Part shown: positions 24,294 to 27,571 of the stretch, one piece after another
Numbering within the stretch: the stretch's first letter is position 1
Layout: each line of letters begins with the position of its first letter
Source: Roseiarcus sp.
GTDB lineage: Bacteria; Pseudomonadota; Alphaproteobacteria; Rhizobiales; Beijerinckiaceae
Length of the DNA stretch: 27,571 nucleotides
NCBI GenBank assembly: GCA_030153205.1
Contig: JASLHV010000029.1
Location: forward strand, 1 to 27,571
Direction: 5' to 3'
Program-made: the position numbers and the translations under genes
The notes under the pieces: generated by a model
The model's database searches: none
What the model saw: only the letters and a program-made list of their open reading frames with translations
Told to the model about the DNA's origin: nothing

Positions 24294-25808
24294 ATGGCCG
24301 CGAAGAAGCCCAACATTCTGATCGTCATGGTCGACCAATTGGCGCCGGCCTTTTTGCCCATTCATGGACATAGAGTGGTGAAGGCCCCTCATTTGGAAGC
24401 TCTTGCGAAAGCCGGCGTCGTCTTCGACAGCGCCTATTGCAACAGTCCCTTATGCTCGCCGTCCCGTGCGGTATTCATGACCGGTCAGCTTCCCTCGCGA
24501 TCCGGCGTCTATGACAATGCCGCGGAATTCAGCGCGGATATCCCGACTTACGCGCATCATTTGCGCAATCTCGGCTACCGCACGATCCTTTCCGGCAAAA
24601 TGCACTTTTGCGGGCCCGATCAATTGCATGGATTCGAGGAGCGGCTCACGACCGACATCTATCCCGCGGACTATGGCTGGACGCCCGATTGGGATCATCC
24701 ATTGGATCGCCCGGATTGGTATCACAATATGAGCTCGGTGACCGATGCAGGGCTCTGCGTTCGCACTAACCAGCTCGATTTCGACGACGAAGTCACTTTC
24801 GCCGCCGAGCGTGCGATCTACGATTTTGCGCGCTCCAATGATAAACGCCCTTTCCTTCTCGTCGCCTCGCTGACGCATCCCCATGATCCTTTTGCGATCA
24901 CCGAACGCTATTGGAATCTCTATCACGACGAAGATATCGATATGCCGGGGCCAGCGGTGGCGCGCGAAGCGCTCGACCCGCATTCGCTGCGGCTTCGTCA
25001 TGTCTGCGCCATGGACGCCCAAACCATCACCGACGCGCAAATCCGCAACGCGCGCCACGCTTATTATGGCGCGATTTCCTATGTCGACGAAAACCTCGGC
25101 CGGCTGATGACGGCGCTCCGCGCGACAAAGCTTGACGCCGATACGATCGTCCTCTTCCTCGGCGATCACGGTGAGATGCTCGGCGAGCGCGGCCTATGGT
25201 TCAAGATGACTTTCTTTGAAGGTGGCGCACGCGTGCCGTTGATCGTTTCGGCGCCGGCCCGGTTCGCGCCGCGCCGGATCGCCGGCAGTGTTTCGCTTGT
25301 CGACATTTTGCCGACCTTGGTCGACCTCGCCGGCGGCGATGTCTCGGCGCTGCAGGGAACGATCGATGGACGCAGCCTGCGCCCGCATCTCGAAGGCGGC
25401 GCCGGCCATGACGAGGTGATCGGCGAATATGTCGCCGAGGGCGCGATTGCGCCGATCGCCATGATCCGCCGCGGCCCCTGGAAATTTATCCATTCGCCGC
25501 CGGACCCCGATCAGCTTTACGATCTCTCGGCCGATCCGCACGAACGCGACAATCTCGCGGGGCGCTCGGCGCATGCCGCCCGTCTCGCCGAATTCAAGAC
25601 CGAAGTCGCGCGACGATGGGATCTCGCCGCACTGGACGCCGAAGTGCGCGCCAGTCAACGCCGACGTCATCTGGTCAACGCCGCCTTGACCAAGGGCGCG
25701 AACCGCGCTTGGGATTTTCAACCCTTCAAGGACGCCGCTAAGTCCTACGTACGAAATACGATTGCGCTCGACGACTTGGAGGCGATGGCGAGGTTTCCTA
25801 AAGTATAG
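24294..25808 (+). CDS. betC: Choline-sulfatase
   Basis: The enzyme hydrolyses choline-O-sulfate to choline and sulfate. It has 504 residues from ATG 24294; a TTG at 24276 is in frame but less likely. The formylglycine site is Cys54 in the motif PLCSPSR, the cysteine-type sulfatase signature. Metal and sulfate-site motifs follow: NILIVMVDQL at the N-terminus, SGKMHFCGPDQLHGFEERL, TDIYPADYGWTPDW, THPHDPF, and FLGDHGEMLGERGLWFKM. The run of these motifs and the C-terminal SYVRNTIALDDLEAMARFP match rhizobial BetC as I remember it, so this is more specific than a general sulfatase call. An anaerobic or FGE-type maturase would be needed and is not in the window. It yields choline next to carnitine and methylamine-type enzymes, which fits osmolyte catabolism. 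Confidence 0.9.
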   Translation: MAAKKPNILIVMVDQLAPAFLPIHGHRVVKAPHLEALAKAGVVFDSAYCNSPLCSPSRAVFMTGQLPSRSGVYDNAAEFSADIPTYAHHLRNLGYRTILSGKMHFCGPDQLHGFEERLTTDIYPADYGWTPDWDHPLDRPDWYHNMSSVTDAGLCVRTNQLDFDDEVTFAAERAIYDFARSNDKRPFLLVASLTHPHDPFAITERYWNLYHDEDIDMPGPAVAREALDPHSLRLRHVCAMDAQTITDAQIRNARHAYYGAISYVDENLGRLMTALRATKLDADTIVLFLGDHGEMLGERGLWFKMTFFEGGARVPLIVSAPARFAPRRIAGSVSLVDILPTLVDLAGGDVSALQGTIDGRSLRPHLEGGAGHDEVIGEYVAEGAIAPIAMIRRGPWKFIHSPPDPDQLYDLSADPHERDNLAGRSAHAARLAEFKTEVARRWDLAALDAEVRASQRRRHLVNAALTKGANRAWDFQPFKDAAKSYVRNTIALDDLEAMARFPKV

Positions 25809-25812
25809 TCCC

Positions 25813-25829
25813 CTCTCCCCAAGGGAGAG
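25813..25829 (+). promoter_or_regulatory. Intercistronic hairpin between betC and the flavoprotein gene
   Basis: CTCTCCC (25813-25819) and GGGAGAG (25823-25829) pair as a perfect 7-bp stem with a 3-base loop, five bases after the betC stop. No T-tract follows; instead the ribosome site AAGGAAGGA (25831-25839) comes next. It may stabilise the upstream message or affect initiation downstream. Confidence 0.35.
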
Positions 25830-25847
25830 CAAGGAAGGACAATCCCC

Positions 25848-27571
25848 ATGTCTAGCGATCCGCTTCTTCAGCCTTATCAGCTCAAGCATCTGACGCTGAA
25901 GAACCGGATCATGATCACGGCGCATGAACCGTCTTACGCGGAAGACGGCATGCCGAAGGAACGTTATCGCGCCTACCAGGTCGAGCGCGCGAAGGGCGGC
26001 ATCGCCTTGACGATGACGGCAGGATCGGCGGCGGTCTCGCGCGATAGTCCACCGGCTTTCAACAATATCCTCGCCTACAAGGACGAGGTCGTTCCTTGGC
26101 TCAAGGCGCTTACGGATGCGTGCCATGAGCATGGCGCAGCGGTGATGATTCAATTGACCCATCTCGGCCGCCGAACGCGCTGGGACTATGGCGATTGGCT
26201 GCCCGCTTTATCTTCGTCTCATAAGCGCGAGCCGGCGCATCGCGCCTTTCCGAAGAAGCTGGAAGATTGGGATATCGAACGGATCGTCAGGGAATACGCT
26301 GACGCCGCCGAGCGGATGAAGGCGGCAGGCCTCGACGGAATCGAACTCGAGGCTTACGGCCATCTTATGGACCAGTTCTGGTCCCCGCTCACCAATGACC
26401 TCGCCCCGCCCTATGGCGGTTCGCTCGACAATCGCCTTCGATTCGCCTTCGAGACGCTTGCAGCGATCAGGAAGCGCGTCGGCGCCGAATTCATCGTCGG
26501 CGTCAGGTATAGCGCGGATGAAGTCGCCGCCGGCGGGCTGACCAAAGACGATGGGCTCGAAATATCGCGACGCTTGAAGCAAAGCGGCATGGTCGACTTT
26601 TTCAACATCATCCGCGGCCATATCGACACGGACGCGGCGCTGACCGACGTCATACCGATCCAAGGCATGCCAAGCGCGCCTCATCTCGACTTCGCCGGCG
26701 AGATCCGAGCCGCGACACAATTCCCAACCTTTCATGCTGCTCGGATCTCGGACGTCGCCACGGCGCGGTACGCCATCGCCTCCGGCAAGCTCGATATGGT
26801 TGGCATGACGCGCGCCCATATGACGGAGCCGCATATAGTCAAGAAGATCATGGAAAACCGCGAGAGCGAAATTCGTCCTTGCGTCGGCGCCAATTATTGC
26901 CTCGATCGCATCTATCAAGGCGGCGCGGCGCTCTGCATTCATAATGCTTCCACCGGGCGCGAGGAGAGTTCGCCTCATGAAATCAGAAAGGCCGAGACGA
27001 AACTAAAGATCGTTGTCGTCGGCGCAGGTCCTGCGGGCTTGGAGGCGGCGCGGGTCGCCGCTGAGCGCGGCCATGCGATCGTCGTATTCGAGACGGCGGA
27101 TGAGCCTGGCGGCCAAGTGCGTCTCACAGCGCGAAGCGCCCGGCGCCGCGAGATGCTCGGCATCATCGATTGGCGGATGGCGCAATGCGAAGCGCGTGGC
27201 GTCTCGTTTCGTTTCAACACTTGGGCGGAGGCAAGCGACATTCTCGCTGAAAAGCCGGACGTGATCATCGTCGCCACCGGCGGATTTCCGCATACCGAAA
27301 TACTCAGCGCGGGCAACGATCTCGTCGTCTCCGCTTGGGACATTATTTCCGGCGACGCGAAGTCGGGAAGCAACGTCCTTCTTTTTGACGACGCCGGCGA
27401 TCACGCCGCGCTGCAAGCCGCTGAATTCATCGCGGAGAGCGGCGGCAAGCTCGAAGTGATGACGCCGGATCGCGCTTTCGCGCCGGAAGTGATGGGGATG
27501 AATCTTGTCCCCTATATGAGAAGCCTTCAGAAGCGCGGCGTGACGTTCACCGTCACGTATCGCCTGGACGC
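25848..27571 (+). CDS. TMADH/DgcA/StcD-type flavoprotein, probable N-demethylase, 3' end outside window
   Basis: The gene starts at ATG 25848 behind AAGGAAGGA and stays open to the window edge, giving 574 codons of an expected 650-700. Residues 1 to about 370 are an old-yellow-enzyme-type FMN barrel (LKNRIMITAHEPSY, KGGIALTMTAGSA, MIQLTHLGRRTRWD, YGHLMDQFWSPLTND). A second domain with the dinucleotide motif VVVGAGPAGLEAAR starts near 388. The iron-sulfur loop reads CVGANYC with Cys345, Cys351 and Cys363, and Ala348 where trimethylamine dehydrogenase has a cysteine. This loop resembles what I recall of dimethylglycine demethylase DgcA and N-methylproline demethylase StcD. It would remove a methyl group from a methylated amino acid. 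Placed after betC and carnitine genes, dimethylglycine is a likely substrate; a 2,4-dienoyl-CoA reductase is much less likely. Confidence 0.87.
   Translation, partial: MSSDPLLQPYQLKHLTLKNRIMITAHEPSYAEDGMPKERYRAYQVERAKGGIALTMTAGSAAVSRDSPPAFNNILAYKDEVVPWLKALTDACHEHGAAVMIQLTHLGRRTRWDYGDWLPALSSSHKREPAHRAFPKKLEDWDIERIVREYADAAERMKAAGLDGIELEAYGHLMDQFWSPLTNDLAPPYGGSLDNRLRFAFETLAAIRKRVGAEFIVGVRYSADEVAAGGLTKDDGLEISRRLKQSGMVDFFNIIRGHIDTDAALTDVIPIQGMPSAPHLDFAGEIRAATQFPTFHAARISDVATARYAIASGKLDMVGMTRAHMTEPHIVKKIMENRESEIRPCVGANYCLDRIYQGGAALCIHNASTGREESSPHEIRKAETKLKIVVVGAGPAGLEAARVAAERGHAIVVFETADEPGGQVRLTARSARRREMLGIIDWRMAQCEARGVSFRFNTWAEASDILAEKPDVIIVATGGFPHTEILSAGNDLVVSAWDIISGDAKSGSNVLLFDDAGDHAALQAAEFIAESGGKLEVMTPDRAFAPEVMGMNLVPYMRSLQKRGVTFTVTYRLD

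Noticed and set aside
24294..25808. Sulfatase as a general arylsulfatase or phosphonate monoester hydrolase
   Set aside because: The run of GKMHFCGPDQLHGFEERL-type motifs and the conserved C-terminal tail fit choline-sulfatase specifically.

Overview
The window is GC-rich, and its gene families point to an alphaproteobacterium, most likely in the Hyphomicrobiales (Rhizobiales) and perhaps near the Beijerinckiaceae/Methylocystaceae. The pointers are a hopanoid-type glycosyltransferase (HpnB), a PQQ-dependent sugar dehydrogenase relative, a MocR regulator and many amine/osmolyte catabolic enzymes. No RNA gene, CRISPR array, insertion sequence or phage gene was found. The taxonomy is inferred from protein character only.

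Region 1 (1-3986) is peripheral. It holds the 3' part of a PQQ-dependent sugar (sorbosone-type) dehydrogenase on the + strand, converging on hpnB, and a MocR/GabR-type regulator (GntR helix-turn-helix plus aminotransferase-like domain) on the - strand.

Region 2 (4075-14826, + strand) diverges from the MocR gene. A strong sigma70-like promoter (TTGACG-17-TATGAT) and three ATGATC repeats at 22-23 bp spacing lie in the shared intergenic region. They precede a spermidine/putrescine-type ABC transporter (ATPase, binding protein, two permeases). Next come a glutamine-synthetase-like gamma-glutamyl ligase, an aldehyde dehydrogenase, an iron-type alcohol dehydrogenase, a stand-alone class I glutamine amidotransferase and an enolase-superfamily enzyme. 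The set resembles the E. coli Puu putrescine pathway (ligase, oxidase, aldehyde dehydrogenase, gamma-glutamyl hydrolase), but an alcohol dehydrogenase stands where the amine oxidase would be. My inference is a gamma-glutamylated route for an amino alcohol such as ethanolamine, giving an amino acid and glutamate. This is the best candidate for an under-described system here.

Region 3 (14923-27571, + strand) handles quaternary or methylated amines. A beta-keto acid cleavage enzyme (BKACE) and an L-carnitine dehydrogenase would convert carnitine to betainyl-CoA. After a 348-base leader come a Dpp/Opp-type ABC transporter (Tat-type binding protein, two permeases, fused double ATPase), a CocE-type serine hydrolase, a choline-sulfatase (betC), and a trimethylamine/dimethylglycine dehydrogenase-type flavoprotein cut by the right edge. 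Together they suggest uptake and breakdown of carnitine, choline-O-sulfate and perhaps their esters toward glycine betaine and demethylated products.

The most checkable oddities are an enolase-superfamily protein with glycine at the first metal-ligand position, a 15-codon leader ORF overlapping an in-frame start of the first ABC ATPase, and the repeat array over the main promoter.
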